DNA from: Cupriavidus sp. WKF15
GTDB lineage: Bacteria; Pseudomonadota; Gammaproteobacteria; Burkholderiales; Burkholderiaceae
Length of the DNA: 64,000 nucleotides
Direction: 5' to 3'
NCBI RefSeq assembly: GCF_029278605.1
Contig: NZ_CP119573.1
Location: 1,302,001 to 1,366,000 of the forward strand
The notes beneath the pieces were generated by a model that did not search any database, was not told the DNA's origin, and saw only the letters and a program-made list of their open reading frames with translations. A program made the position numbers and the translations under genes. This document shows, piece after piece, positions 49,883-59,169 of this stretch (positions are counted from its first letter, which is position 1; every line of letters begins with the position of its first letter).

Positions 49883-51463
49883 TCAGAACTGGTTCATCGT
49901 GTTGTCCTTACCCGCCGCCTTCAGGGCCGCTTCGCCGCTGAAGTATTCCTTGTGGTCGTCACCAATGTCCGACCCCGACATGTTCTGGTGCTTGACGCAG
50001 GCGATGCCCTGACGGATTTCCTTGCGCTGCACGCCAGCCACATAACCCAGCATGCCCTGGTCGCCGAAGTATTCCTTGGCCAGGTTGTCGGTCGACAGCG
50101 CGGCGGTGTGGTAGGTCGGCAGCGTGATCAGGTGGTGGAAGATGCCAGCTTCGCGCGACGCGTCGGCCTGGAACGTGCGGATCTTTTCGTCGGCCAGCTT
50201 CGCCAGTTCGCTGTCATCGTATTCCACGCTCATCAGCTGGGTGCGGTCGTAGGCCGACACATCCTTGCCCGCGGCCTTCATCGCGTCATATGCCTGCTGG
50301 CGGAAATTCAGCGTCCAGTTGAACGACGGGCTGTTGTTGTACACCAGCTTGGCGTTCGGGATGACCTTGCGGATCTCGCTGACCATGCCGCCGATCTGGG
50401 CGATATGCGGCTTTTCGGTTTCGATCCACAGCAGGTCGGCGCCGTTTTGCAGTGCGGTGACGCAGTCCAGTACGCAGCGCGCTTCGCCCGTGCCGGCGCG
50501 GAACTGGAACAGGTTGCTGGGCAGGCGCTTCGGACGCAGCAGCTTGCCGTCGCGCTTGATGATGACGTCACCGTTGCCCAGTTGGTCGGCCGACAGCTCT
50601 TCGCAATCCAGGAACGAGTTGTACTGGTCGCCCAGGTCGCCCGGCGTATGGGTCACGGCGATCTGCTTGGTCAGGCCGGCGCCCAGCGAGTCGGTACGGG
50701 CCACGATGATGCCGTCGTCCACGCCCAGCTCCAGGAAGGCGTAGCGGATGGCGCGGATCTTGGCCAGGAAGTCCTCGTGCGGCACGGTGACCTTGCCATC
50801 CTGGTGGCCACACTGCTTCTCGTCGGACACCTGGTTTTCGATCTGGATGCAGCATGCGCCGGCTTCGATGAACTGCTTGGCCAGCAGGTACGTGGCTTCG
50901 GCATTGCCGAAACCCGCGTCGATGTCGGCGATGATGGGCACGACGTGGGTGACGTGGTTGTCGATCTTTGCCTGGATCGCGGCCTTGGCGGCGCCCTGGG
51001 CAGCGTCCAGCTCGCGGAACAGGCCGCCCAGTTCACGGGCGTCGGCCTGGCGCAGGAAGGTGTACAGCTCGCGGATCAGCGCGCTGACGGAAGTCTTCTC
51101 GTGCATCGACTGGTCCGGCAGCGGGCCGAACTCGGAGCGCAGTGCAGCCACCATCCAGCCCGACAGGTAAAGGTAGCGGCGCTCGGTGCTGTTGAAGTGC
51201 TTCTTGATGGAGATCATCTTCTGCTGGCCGATGAAACCGTGCCAGCAGCCCAGCGACTGGGTGTACTTGGACGAGTCTGCGTCGTAGGCGGCCATGTCGG
51301 CGCGCATGATCTTGGCCGTGTACTTGGCGATGTCCAGGCCCGTCTTGAACTTGTTCTGGGCGCGCATGCGGGCGGCATACTCGGGATTGATCGCGTTCCA
51401 CGCGCTGCCGTGGTTCTCTTTCAAAGCCGCAACTGCCTTGATGTCGTCTTGATACTGGGCCAT
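49883..51463 (-). CDS. aceA: Isocitrate lyase
   Basis: Glyoxylate-shunt enzyme that splits isocitrate into glyoxylate and succinate, allowing growth on acetate and fatty acids. 526 residues, the length of the larger proteobacterial subclass. The active-site loop is DEKQCGHQDGKV (about residues 214-225, KQCGH in place of the E. coli KKCGH). Mg-binding IIADIDAGFGNAEATYLLAK and LVYNNSPSFNWTLNFR are also present. Single gene with a 258-bp upstream region and a strong terminator. It would feed on the acetyl-CoA made by the many acyl-CoA routes in this window. Confidence 0.97.
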   Translation of the reverse strand: MAQYQDDIKAVAALKENHGSAWNAINPEYAARMRAQNKFKTGLDIAKYTAKIMRADMAAYDADSSKYTQSLGCWHGFIGQQKMISIKKHFNSTERRYLYLSGWMVAALRSEFGPLPDQSMHEKTSVSALIRELYTFLRQADARELGGLFRELDAAQGAAKAAIQAKIDNHVTHVVPIIADIDAGFGNAEATYLLAKQFIEAGACCIQIENQVSDEKQCGHQDGKVTVPHEDFLAKIRAIRYAFLELGVDDGIIVARTDSLGAGLTKQIAVTHTPGDLGDQYNSFLDCEELSADQLGNGDVIIKRDGKLLRPKRLPSNLFQFRAGTGEARCVLDCVTALQNGADLLWIETEKPHIAQIGGMVSEIRKVIPNAKLVYNNSPSFNWTLNFRQQAYDAMKAAGKDVSAYDRTQLMSVEYDDSELAKLADEKIRTFQADASREAGIFHHLITLPTYHTAALSTDNLAKEYFGDQGMLGYVAGVQRKEIRQGIACVKHQNMSGSDIGDDHKEYFSGEAALKAAGKDNTMNQF

Positions 51464-51721
51464 GTGAATTTCCTAGGGGTAGGGAGCGTTTGAAAACTGA
51501 TCGAGTTTGCCGCTACGGATATCGAAGCAAGCAGCGTGGACTTATTGTAGGGCCTTCTTGATGCGTTGCGGCAAGGTCTTATATAAGACATAAGAGTTAG
51601 TTTTTCCTTATTTTTCAATGAGATAGGCATCAAGTTTTGCGATGTGGAACACGTTTTCAGCAAACGAAAAGGCTCGCTGGGAAAATTCGAAGGACATTCC
51701 GTAATGTGAAACGCGCTTTCA

Positions 51722-51994
51722 GTGACTGGAGGAGGAGGGAACGCGGCCGCGGCCTCCCGCACCCTGGCGAAGGGGCAAACCTTCGGCACGACGTCCGAAT
51801 TCGGGAGTTCCATCGAGTGCGTGACGGGGAAGGCGTGGATCACGCATGACGGCGATCCCAAAGACATCGTGCTCGAAGCGGGACAGCGCTACTTTGTCGA
51901 TCGCAGGTCGAGGATGCTTGTGCACGCGCTGAGCGATTCCTTGATCCGTCAGCGCGGAGCGAGCCAGCCTGCATTGGATCGCAAGGAACCATAA
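51722..51994 (+). CDS. DUF2917 domain protein
   Basis: Small protein of 90 residues. The core SSIECVTGKAWITHDGDPKD followed by VLEAGQRYFVDRRSRMLVHA matches DUF2917, a short cupin-like beta-rich domain common in Burkholderiaceae. The start is uncertain: GTG 51722 is the first in-frame start after a stop, and GGAGGAGGAGGG follows it directly. It is divergent from aceA. Function unknown. Confidence 0.72.
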   Translation: MTGGGGNAAAASRTLAKGQTFGTTSEFGSSIECVTGKAWITHDGDPKDIVLEAGQRYFVDRRSRMLVHALSDSLIRQRGASQPALDRKEP

Positions 51995-52186
51995 AGACAA
52001 GCGGCTTACCTGATCTTTTTTGCCTTGGCCGTCAACGACTGGAAGTCATAGGGCTTATCCGCGACTCGCCGCTCGATGGCAGGTCTGGACGAACCGGCAA
52101 GAAGTGTGCATGCGGAGCAGCCAATGAGATTGCGGGCGTCCGAATGTTCCCGAGGAACTCATGCGCTGCCCCGTCGCAAGACGAAC

Positions 52187-52477
52187 TTACTTCAGGTGAA
52201 TGAGGACTGATCCCTCCGTTAGCTCTGGCGCGCCCACGCCCGTGCTTCCGGCGTTCTTGGCTACCCATTCCCGCGCCTTTTGCACGCTTTCGTCAATGCC
52301 CGCCTTGTCCTGACATACCGTCACCGAGAATCCGCCATCGCCGCTGCGAGCGAGGGTGTAGCCGACAAAGCCTTTGACCGAGCGCATCAGTTCTTCGACC
52401 TCATCCGTACGCGTTTCCAGCAAGTCGAACAACTCTTTTGCACCCCTTCCGGAAAATCTCCTTATCACTGTTTGCAT
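52187..52477 (-). CDS. Small protein, dimeric alpha/beta-barrel (ABM-like)
   Basis: Protein of 96 residues: MQTVIRRFSGRGAKELFDLL at the start, RTDEVEELMRSVKGFVGYTL, then a GGFSVTVCQDKAGIDESVQK strand-helix and REWVAKNAG. The order strand, helix, F-V-G-Y strand, strand, helix is that of antibiotic biosynthesis monooxygenase-like dimeric barrel domains. ATG 52477 has AGGAGG 8 bases upstream, a strong site; the longer frame to 52615 has none. Function not assignable. Confidence 0.78.
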   Translation of the reverse strand: MQTVIRRFSGRGAKELFDLLETRTDEVEELMRSVKGFVGYTLARSGDGGFSVTVCQDKAGIDESVQKAREWVAKNAGSTGVGAPELTEGSVLIHLK

Positions 52478-52897
52478 GTTCGGATCCTCCTGTTTGATGG
52501 ACCGACGGACCGACGAGACGGGCATGCCGCTTGGAGCGTGTAGCTGCTCTTTCCGACAGCGGGTCGGGCGGAAAGCAACTGAGAAGGCCGCGTACCTCAT
52601 AATCGCGACCCTCACCTAGTGTAGTAACTGTGCGGTCGTGGTATGCCTGCGAAGCGGCGCGAATTCCTGATGGCATCAGTCAGCGTCCGCAAGAGGGGTT
52701 GCCCACCGGACGCTTGATCAGGTGCGCGTGGTCGTCGATCCACTGCGAGTTAGATGTTGAAGGGCAGGCCTTGGAGCCAGCACATGCAAGCAATGGAAAG
52801 GAACCCCGCCCATCGGCCAGCCAGACAGCGCTTCCGGACCCGTCATTCGCGCTCCGCATTGTGAACGACTGAAGTTCGGCGTTGTCGCGGTAGGAGC
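52478..52897. other. 420-bp stretch without a supportable gene
   Basis: Lies between the small ABM-like gene and the multicopper oxidase stop. Frames on both strands are short and show no family pattern. The promoter of the ABM-like gene must be just after 52477 on the minus strand. Confidence 0.45.
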
Positions 52898-54727
52898 TCA
52901 CCGCACCACGACAGGCGCTTGCAGCACCCACTCGCCATTGCCTCGTCGTATTTCCAGCCAGAGATCCTGGGGCCGCGGCGGAGTTATCTCGAAATCGTAG
53001 GTTTCCCCGACCGAAATCAGTTGCCGAGCCGGCCGGAGATCCCTTTGCTCCGGGGGCAAGCGCGCACCGTCTTTGGCGACGGGCTTCCATGTCGCAAGAT
53101 CGGACCGATCGATCAGGAAGGCCGTCAGCACGGAGTTGTTCGCGGTGATGTTGATGAGACGAAGCCGGTTCGGCACACCGGCGCGAAGCCGGATTGGCGC
53201 GGGCGTCGCGCGCCCGTTCAGGGCAAAGGGCTCGCGTTCGCCTTGTGTCAGCACACCGTTGAGTCCGATGACGATGATGTGGTCGGTAGACGGGTCATAT
53301 CGTTCGCCCGGCTCCAGCACGAGCAGCGCGCCGTACAGTCCGCCTGCAAGCTGAGCCTCGTCGTGCCAATGCGTGTGGTAGATGAACGTTCCGGCGCGCG
53401 GTGGCGTGAACCTGGCCACGAAGGACCCGCCGGGAGTGATCGGCGGAGCGAGCCTGGCGCCTTGGCCGCCAAAACCGGGGACGCCATCGTAGTAACTTTC
53501 GATTTCAATGCCGTGCCAGTGCATTGCCGTGGACTCCGAAAGCCGGTTCACGATCTCGATCTCTACGGGCTCTCCCCGATACAGCACCAGGACCGGTCCG
53601 GGGACCGGCCCGGAATCGAGCCGCGGCGCATCCGCGCCAGCCAGGTCAATCCGATAGCCCGAGCGCTCGCCATAGCGATGGGGCTCCTCATGCAGGACGA
53701 GCGACAGCCTTCGCGGTGCGGCCGCAGATGCATCGGAGGCGGAGCCGTCGATCTCGATGCCCAGCACGAGCCCCGCCATCCCGGCGGCATGATCGTCGCC
53801 ATGGGTCGCGTGGGCATCGAACCCGGGCTGGGTCATGTGCTCGACCATGTGACAGTGAAACAGCCAGTTCCCCGGGCGGGTCGGCGTCCACGACAGCGCA
53901 AAGGTGCGGCCCGGGCCGACGAACTCCGTGACTTCAGTGCGCCGTTGCTCTTCGGCCAAAGCCCGATCGACGCTGCCGTCGCCAACCGAGTCCAGCTTGA
54001 AATGAAAGCCATGCAGGTGCATTGCATGTCCGATATTCGACAGATTGACGATCCTCCAGCGAACCGCATCGCCTGCGTGATAGCGAAGCCTCGGCGTATG
54101 CGGCCACGACCAACCGTTTATCGCGAAGATCCGCACGTCCCGATCCGGGACCGCAACCTTGCGCGGGTCGTCGACCTCTGGCCGAGGCGCGTCGTAGCTG
54201 GAGATCACGAAGATTCCGTCGGGCGTTGCTTCACCGCGCCGTTCCACGATGATGGCGCCGCCTAGCTGCGAATCACGGCGTGTTCTCTCGGCCAAGGTGG
54301 ATGGTCCGGTAGATCCCCAATAGTGGTATGTGCCTGCGCCGTTCAGGACGAACCGGATGTTACGTGACTCGCCAGGGGGAATCGCGATGGGCTCGCAGGT
54401 CCCCGGTCGTGCGCACAGGCCGAACATGCTCAACTCCCACGACAGCGCGTTGCGCAGCGTCAGCTCGACGGTTGTGCCTTCCGGTACGCGGATGAGCGGC
54501 CCCGGCACCAGGAGGTCCTTGCCTTCTTCCGCAAAGGCCGCGACCTGCAAGGAAACGCCTCGGACCCCTTGCGGCCGCCAGGTGCCGATATCCGCGACCA
54601 TGTGCAAATGGAGGACGTTCGCCTCGAGTCGGCCGGCTGGATGGGTGTTGTCATGGCTGACGATGGCCGCCATTACCGTCCCGGCCGCGAGCGCGGCTAA
54701 CACGAACGCAATGCAACGGGTTGGCAT
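52898..54727 (-). CDS. Multicopper oxidase with permuted copper-motif order
   Basis: Exported oxidase of 609 residues with a signal helix (MPTRCIAFVLAALAAGTVMA). Four cupredoxin-like stretches occur. The first has no copper ligands (YHYWG at 134-138 where HTH is usual). The second carries HAMHLHG (234-240) and the type 1/3 motif HCHMVEHM (291-298). The third carries HWHG (403-406) and HTHWH (451-455). The fourth has none. In usual laccases HWHG and HTH come first and HCHxxxH last, so the order is swapped. After HCHMVEH the usual axial Met is not at its normal place. GAGGAGGG precedes ATG 54727. Confidence 0.9.
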   Translation of the reverse strand: MPTRCIAFVLAALAAGTVMAAIVSHDNTHPAGRLEANVLHLHMVADIGTWRPQGVRGVSLQVAAFAEEGKDLLVPGPLIRVPEGTTVELTLRNALSWELSMFGLCARPGTCEPIAIPPGESRNIRFVLNGAGTYHYWGSTGPSTLAERTRRDSQLGGAIIVERRGEATPDGIFVISSYDAPRPEVDDPRKVAVPDRDVRIFAINGWSWPHTPRLRYHAGDAVRWRIVNLSNIGHAMHLHGFHFKLDSVGDGSVDRALAEEQRRTEVTEFVGPGRTFALSWTPTRPGNWLFHCHMVEHMTQPGFDAHATHGDDHAAGMAGLVLGIEIDGSASDASAAAPRRLSLVLHEEPHRYGERSGYRIDLAGADAPRLDSGPVPGPVLVLYRGEPVEIEIVNRLSESTAMHWHGIEIESYYDGVPGFGGQGARLAPPITPGGSFVARFTPPRAGTFIYHTHWHDEAQLAGGLYGALLVLEPGERYDPSTDHIIVIGLNGVLTQGEREPFALNGRATPAPIRLRAGVPNRLRLINITANNSVLTAFLIDRSDLATWKPVAKDGARLPPEQRDLRPARQLISVGETYDFEITPPRPQDLWLEIRRGNGEWVLQAPVVVR

Positions 54728-54905
54728 CACATACCCTCCTCGCCAATTGCCAGCCTGAATGCAAACAGTCATTGCCTGACTGTGCTGACCTCTCTCGGAG
54801 TTGTCGGGCCGACCGGCGCCAGGTCCGTTGAGACCAGAAAAGCGCCATTGACGCGTTCATCGTTCCAGCATCACCAGCGCTTTGCCTGGCACGGGGCGCA
54901 GCTGG

Positions 54906-56381
54906 TCAAATGTCGAAGTAGAGCTGGAACTCCCACGGGTGCGGCCGCAACTTCAACGTATCGATCTCGTGCGTGCGCTTGTAGTCAATCCAGGTACGGA
55001 TCAGGTCTTCAGTGAAGACATCTCCCTTTCGCAGGAAAGTCGAGTCGGATTCCAGTGCGCAAAGCGACTCTTCGAGGGAGCCTGGAACCTGCCGGATACT
55101 GGCAGCTTCCTCGGGTGGCAGATCATAGATATTCCTGTCGATCGGGTCGCCGGGGTCTGTCTGGTTTTCAATGCCGTCAAGGCCGGCGAGCAGCATTGCC
55201 GAGAAGGCGAGGTAGGCATTGGCCGACGGGTCAGGACAGCGAAATTCAACGCGTCTGGCGCTTGGGGAATCCGAAACCATTGGAATCCTGGCTGCGGCAG
55301 ACCGGTTGCGCTGCGACATGGCCAGATTGACAGGCGCCTCGTAGCCCGGCACCAGTCGCTTGTAGGAGTTTGTGCTCGGCGCGCAGAACGCCATCAGGGC
55401 GGGGGCGTGCCTGAGCAAGCCGCCTATGTACCACCGGCAGATCTGAGAGGTCTGAGCCCAACCGTCTTTGTCGTAGAAGAGGTTCTCGTCGCCGCGCCAG
55501 AGGCTCTGGTGGCAATGCATGCCGCTCGCGTTGTCGGCGAACAGGGGCTTGGGCATGAATGTGGCGACCTTGCCGTGGCGCCGTGCAACGTTCTTGCAGA
55601 TGTATTTGTACATCATCACGTTGTCCGCCATGCGGGTCAGCGGTGCAAAGCGCATGTCGATTTCATTCTGGCCCGCGGTGGCTACCTCATGGTGATGCAC
55701 CTCGACCTGGACGCCTGCCTGCATCAGCGCGAGCACGATTTCGGAGCGGATGTCCTGCAGCGTATCGCTTGGCGGCACGGGAAAGTATCCGCCCTTGTAG
55801 TGCTGCTTGTAGCCAAGATTGCCTCCGCCATAGGCGCCTTCGTCACGGCCCGAGGCCCAGTCGCCTTCGGCGGATTCGACATAGTAGTAGCCAGAGTGCT
55901 GGTCCTGCCCGAAGCGAATGGAGTCGAAAATAAAGAACTCCAGTTCGGGGCCCACGTAGCAAACCGTAGCAAGACCGGTTTGCTGGAGGTACAGCTCCGC
56001 CTTGCGTGCGATGTGGCGCGGATCGCGCGAATACGGCTGGTGCAGGACCGGGTCCAGCACGTCGCAGATCAGCGCCAGCGTTGGTGCCGTGCAAAACGGA
56101 TCAATGAATGCGGTGGTCGGGTCGGGCCTGACCAGCATGTCGGACTCGTGTATTTCCTGGAACCCGCGAATGGAAGACCCGTCGAACCCGATGCCGGCCG
56201 AGAATAAATCGTCGGTGACTTCCGGCAGCGTGATCGAGAAATGCTGCCACACGCCGGGCAAGTCGGTGAACCTGAGATCCACGACCTGGATCGCATGCTT
56301 CCTGATCAGATCGACAACTTCACCGGGGTTTTGCGGCCGTGCTACGTGGTAGCTGCCGGGTTCTGTTGAGACCGTGCTCAT
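54906..56381 (-). CDS. glnA: Type I glutamine synthetase (probable secondary copy)
   Basis: Enzyme of 491 residues that makes glutamine from glutamate, ammonia and ATP. Conserved parts are GIGFDGSSIRGFQEIHESDM (about residues 63-82), VGPELEFFIFD, EVATAGQNEIDMRF, the ATP site KPLFADNASGMHCHQSLW, and NRSAAARIPM. The adenylylation Tyr is present in NIYDLPPEEA, so control by GlnE is possible. It lacks the glnL/glnG neighbours of the main betaproteobacterial glnA and is somewhat longer than that 471-residue form, so a second copy is inferred. Confidence 0.94.
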   Translation of the reverse strand: MSTVSTEPGSYHVARPQNPGEVVDLIRKHAIQVVDLRFTDLPGVWQHFSITLPEVTDDLFSAGIGFDGSSIRGFQEIHESDMLVRPDPTTAFIDPFCTAPTLALICDVLDPVLHQPYSRDPRHIARKAELYLQQTGLATVCYVGPELEFFIFDSIRFGQDQHSGYYYVESAEGDWASGRDEGAYGGGNLGYKQHYKGGYFPVPPSDTLQDIRSEIVLALMQAGVQVEVHHHEVATAGQNEIDMRFAPLTRMADNVMMYKYICKNVARRHGKVATFMPKPLFADNASGMHCHQSLWRGDENLFYDKDGWAQTSQICRWYIGGLLRHAPALMAFCAPSTNSYKRLVPGYEAPVNLAMSQRNRSAAARIPMVSDSPSARRVEFRCPDPSANAYLAFSAMLLAGLDGIENQTDPGDPIDRNIYDLPPEEAASIRQVPGSLEESLCALESDSTFLRKGDVFTEDLIRTWIDYKRTHEIDTLKLRPHPWEFQLYFDI

Positions 56382-56547
56382 GACTGCCTCCGTCGTCTGG
56401 CCCCGGAGAATAGTCCAACATTAGTCTGTCAAATTCCGATTGCAAAGTGCCTCGCGATGCCGTGCAGTCTTTTTTGAAACGGCTCTATATGTGAAATCCA
56501 GTTGCCATCAGGCAGTTTGCCGCAACACGGAAACCTGGAGGTAAGTG

Positions 56548-56814
56548 ATGTACGACGATCTTTTGGGGGATCTTAGCGATTGCCTGGATCGAATTGTTGG
56601 TGGCGACATCAATCGTGAGCGCGAGGTGGCCGACCTTATCGAGCGCTGTATGGGAGCCATCGAGGCAGAAACGGGAGTGGTCGGCCCTGGCGAGCAACAG
56701 GAGCTCGTCAGGGCCCGCGCAGCCTGTGACAGCGGCTATCTCCGGCTTGCACTTTCCTCTGCCAGGAAGGCGTTGGCGGCAAGCGAGCGGAGATTCATCC
56801 TACGACCGGCGTGA
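56548..56814 (+). CDS. Small hypothetical helical protein
   Basis: Protein of 88 residues: MYDDLLGDLSDCLDRIVGGD, INREREVADLIERCMGAIEA, then ETGVVGPGEQQELVRARAAC and a helix ending RKALAASERRFILRPA. It is mostly alpha-helical and acidic at the start. ATG 56548 has GGAGG 6 bases upstream. It is divergent from the glutamine synthetase, and its 3' end overlaps the transporter gene end by 15 bp. No family recognised. Confidence 0.72.
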   Translation: MYDDLLGDLSDCLDRIVGGDINREREVADLIERCMGAIEAETGVVGPGEQQELVRARAACDSGYLRLALSSARKALAASERRFILRPA

Positions 56815-58038
56815 CAGGAACATAAGGGCGGCCACCGCAATCACCGGCCCGACAGCAAGTGTCAGCAACGCAACCGAAAACGAATGCGTCTGCCCATAGA
56901 AGTAGCCCACCACGAGCGGCGACATGGCGCTGCCGGATTGCCAGATCGCATTGGTCAGGCCGGCGGCGGCACCGGCGGAGTTGCGGCCGGAAGCGTCGCT
57001 TACCTGGGCCATGAGCACGGGCGTATAACCGAATCCGACTGCGCCCAGCAAGGGGGCAATCAAGTAGAACTGGGTGATCGTGGAGCTCTGCCCGAACACC
57101 ATCAGCATGACGGCAAATGCGGACAAGCACAGGATCGAGATCCGCTTGCGGGCGTTGCTGTGCAAGTCCGAAAGCCATCCGAGCACCGGCTTGGCGATGA
57201 CTGCGCCTATGCCGAAGGTGGCCGCAATAGAACCCGCCGTCACCGGCGTAATCCCGTATTGTCTGGTCATCAGCGCATTGGCCCATGCCCCGAAACCCAC
57301 GGTGGCCCACAAGCCGCCGCAGCCGGCAATGGCAAGCAGGATGAGGTTTCGGTGCTTCAGCAGCACCACGACGTCGGCAGCCTTGATGCGCGACATGGGC
57401 GGTTCTCCTTCGGGGGCGTCGCGCAAGACAAACCAGGCGAGCGCCGCGCACGCCAGCGTAATCACTCCCAGCAGGCGAAAGGCGCTTTGCCAGCCATACC
57501 ATTGCGAAATGGTCGGCACGGTGGCATTGGTGAGCACAATGGCCAGCGACGTGGCCGTCGTGTACAGGCCCATCGCGCGGCCGCGGTCCTTGCGGAACCA
57601 CGCCGCGATGATTTTCATGCCGGCCGAATAGTCCGCGCCGGCGGCCAGTCCCATCGCGAACTGGATGGCGATGCCGGTCCACAAGGTATGCGCGAAGCCG
57701 AAGCAGAAAGTGAGCATGCCTAGCGGTACGAGTGCCAGGGTCAGCGTGGCACGGCCGCCGAGCACGTCGGTCAGGATGCCGCCCGCGATATTGGCGAGCA
57801 CATAGCCGATATAGAACGCGGTAATGAATGCGCCGAGCATCGACACCGCCAGGCCCAGTGACTGACCGACCGGCGCGGCAACGCTGCTCCACGCCACGCG
57901 ATCCACATAGCTGAGCAGAAATGCCGCCCACACGACCGCCAGCACCACCCAGCGGTATCGTGATGCGTCGGCCTGGGCAGGCGATGCGGCGTTGGCAGAC
58001 GTCCCGGCCTTCTCCGCCATCGAAAGGCTTGTCTTCAT
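56800..58038 (-). CDS. MFS transporter
   Basis: Inner-membrane carrier of 412 residues with 12 helices. The first helix carries SYVDRVAWSSVAAPVGQSLG, a loop has LTDVLGGRATLTLALVPLG, and IIAAWFRKDRGRAMGLYTTA is the conserved helix 4-5 loop of anion:cation symporter-like MFS proteins. The start at 58038 has GGAGGAG upstream, and an open frame to 58167 is not used. It is the last gene of the second Rieske operon, 163 bp after the reductase, and probably imports that operon's substrate. Confidence 0.9.
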   Translation of the reverse strand: MKTSLSMAEKAGTSANAASPAQADASRYRWVVLAVVWAAFLLSYVDRVAWSSVAAPVGQSLGLAVSMLGAFITAFYIGYVLANIAGGILTDVLGGRATLTLALVPLGMLTFCFGFAHTLWTGIAIQFAMGLAAGADYSAGMKIIAAWFRKDRGRAMGLYTTATSLAIVLTNATVPTISQWYGWQSAFRLLGVITLACAALAWFVLRDAPEGEPPMSRIKAADVVVLLKHRNLILLAIAGCGGLWATVGFGAWANALMTRQYGITPVTAGSIAATFGIGAVIAKPVLGWLSDLHSNARKRISILCLSAFAVMLMVFGQSSTITQFYLIAPLLGAVGFGYTPVLMAQVSDASGRNSAGAAAGLTNAIWQSGSAMSPLVVGYFYGQTHSFSVALLTLAVGPVIAVAALMFLSRRS

Positions 58039-58200
58039 GGTCTCCTCCATCGCGGGCGTGTGCGTGGGAGCGCTCCGCGTAGTATCAGATGTATTGGGTA
58101 CAGGTGTCCGGGAAAATTTCCGTGGACGGCGGCTCGGTCGTCCGCTCTTCTTGCTGCATGGTTTCAACCGGTGGCTTTGCCTGTCGTCACCGGGTATGGC

Positions 58201-59160
58201 TTACAGGTCCAGTACGAGCGTCCGCGACCTGGCGCGTGAGCAGCATGGTGTGAACTGATCGTTCCTCGCCTGCTCCTCGGGAGAGAGGTAGAGGTCACGG
58301 TGGTCGGGTTCGCCCTCGAGCACGCGTACCAGGCAGGTGCCGCAGATGCCCTGGCCGCAGGACACCGGCACTTCCACGCCGGCGTTGGCCAGAGCTTCCG
58401 CCACGGTTTGCTCCGCCGGGACGGCCACGGTCTTTCCCGAACTGGCGAGCTTCACCTCGAATGCGCCGCCGGCGGTATCGACGCTGGCTGCAAAGAACTC
58501 GTAGTGCAGGCGCTCCTCTGCCCAGCCAAGCCGGCGGGCCGTGTCGAGCACCGCGTCCATGAAGCCCTTTGGGCCGCAGACATACAGATGCACCTCGGCG
58601 CTGGCCTCGGCCAGCAGGGCCTGGATGTCAAGCCTCTGCGCCGGGTCTTCGTCATCGAAGTGGAACTGCACTCGCCCGGCATACGGCGCGCGTGCTAGAT
58701 GATCGATGAAGGCGGCGCACCGTCGCGAGCGGGCGCAGTAGTGCATGGCAAACGGAAGTCCCTCGTCCGCCAGGGACTCCGCCATGCACAGCATCGGCGT
58801 GATGCCGATGCCGCCGGCCAGCAGCAGGTGCCGGCCGGCTTCCGGCTTGAGCGGGAAGTGATTGCGCGGTGTACCGATCTGCAGCGTGCTGCCTTCTTGT
58901 ACGGCCTCGTGCATGGCGCGGGAACCGCCGCGCGACTTTGCGTCGTTCAACACGGCAATCACATACCTGTGCTGCTCGCCAGGCGGATTGCAAAGCGAAT
59001 ACTGCCGTGTCATGCCGCCCGGAGTGTGCACGTCGATGTGCGAACCGGCGGAAAATGGCGGCAGCGGCGCACCGGCGAGGTCGGCCAGTTCGAAACTGCA
59101 GATGCCTTCCGCCTCCATCTGCTTGCGCACGACGCGCACGGTAAGTTGCGATGCACCCAT
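58201..59160 (-). CDS. PDR/VanB family oxidoreductase
   Basis: Reductase of 319 residues with the same domain order as the one at 46477: flavin domain with RQYSLCNPPGEQ, NAD domain with LLLAGGIGITPMLCMAESL, and a C-terminal [2Fe-2S] domain with VSCGQGICGTCLVRVLEG and a last Cys. It should reduce the Rieske oxygenase of its own operon (59963). Start 59160 lies 9 bp after the SDR stop. Confidence 0.94.
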   Translation of the reverse strand: MGASQLTVRVVRKQMEAEGICSFELADLAGAPLPPFSAGSHIDVHTPGGMTRQYSLCNPPGEQHRYVIAVLNDAKSRGGSRAMHEAVQEGSTLQIGTPRNHFPLKPEAGRHLLLAGGIGITPMLCMAESLADEGLPFAMHYCARSRRCAAFIDHLARAPYAGRVQFHFDDEDPAQRLDIQALLAEASAEVHLYVCGPKGFMDAVLDTARRLGWAEERLHYEFFAASVDTAGGAFEVKLASSGKTVAVPAEQTVAEALANAGVEVPVSCGQGICGTCLVRVLEGEPDHRDLYLSPEEQARNDQFTPCCSRARSRTLVLDL

Positions 59161-59169
59161 GACGATCTC

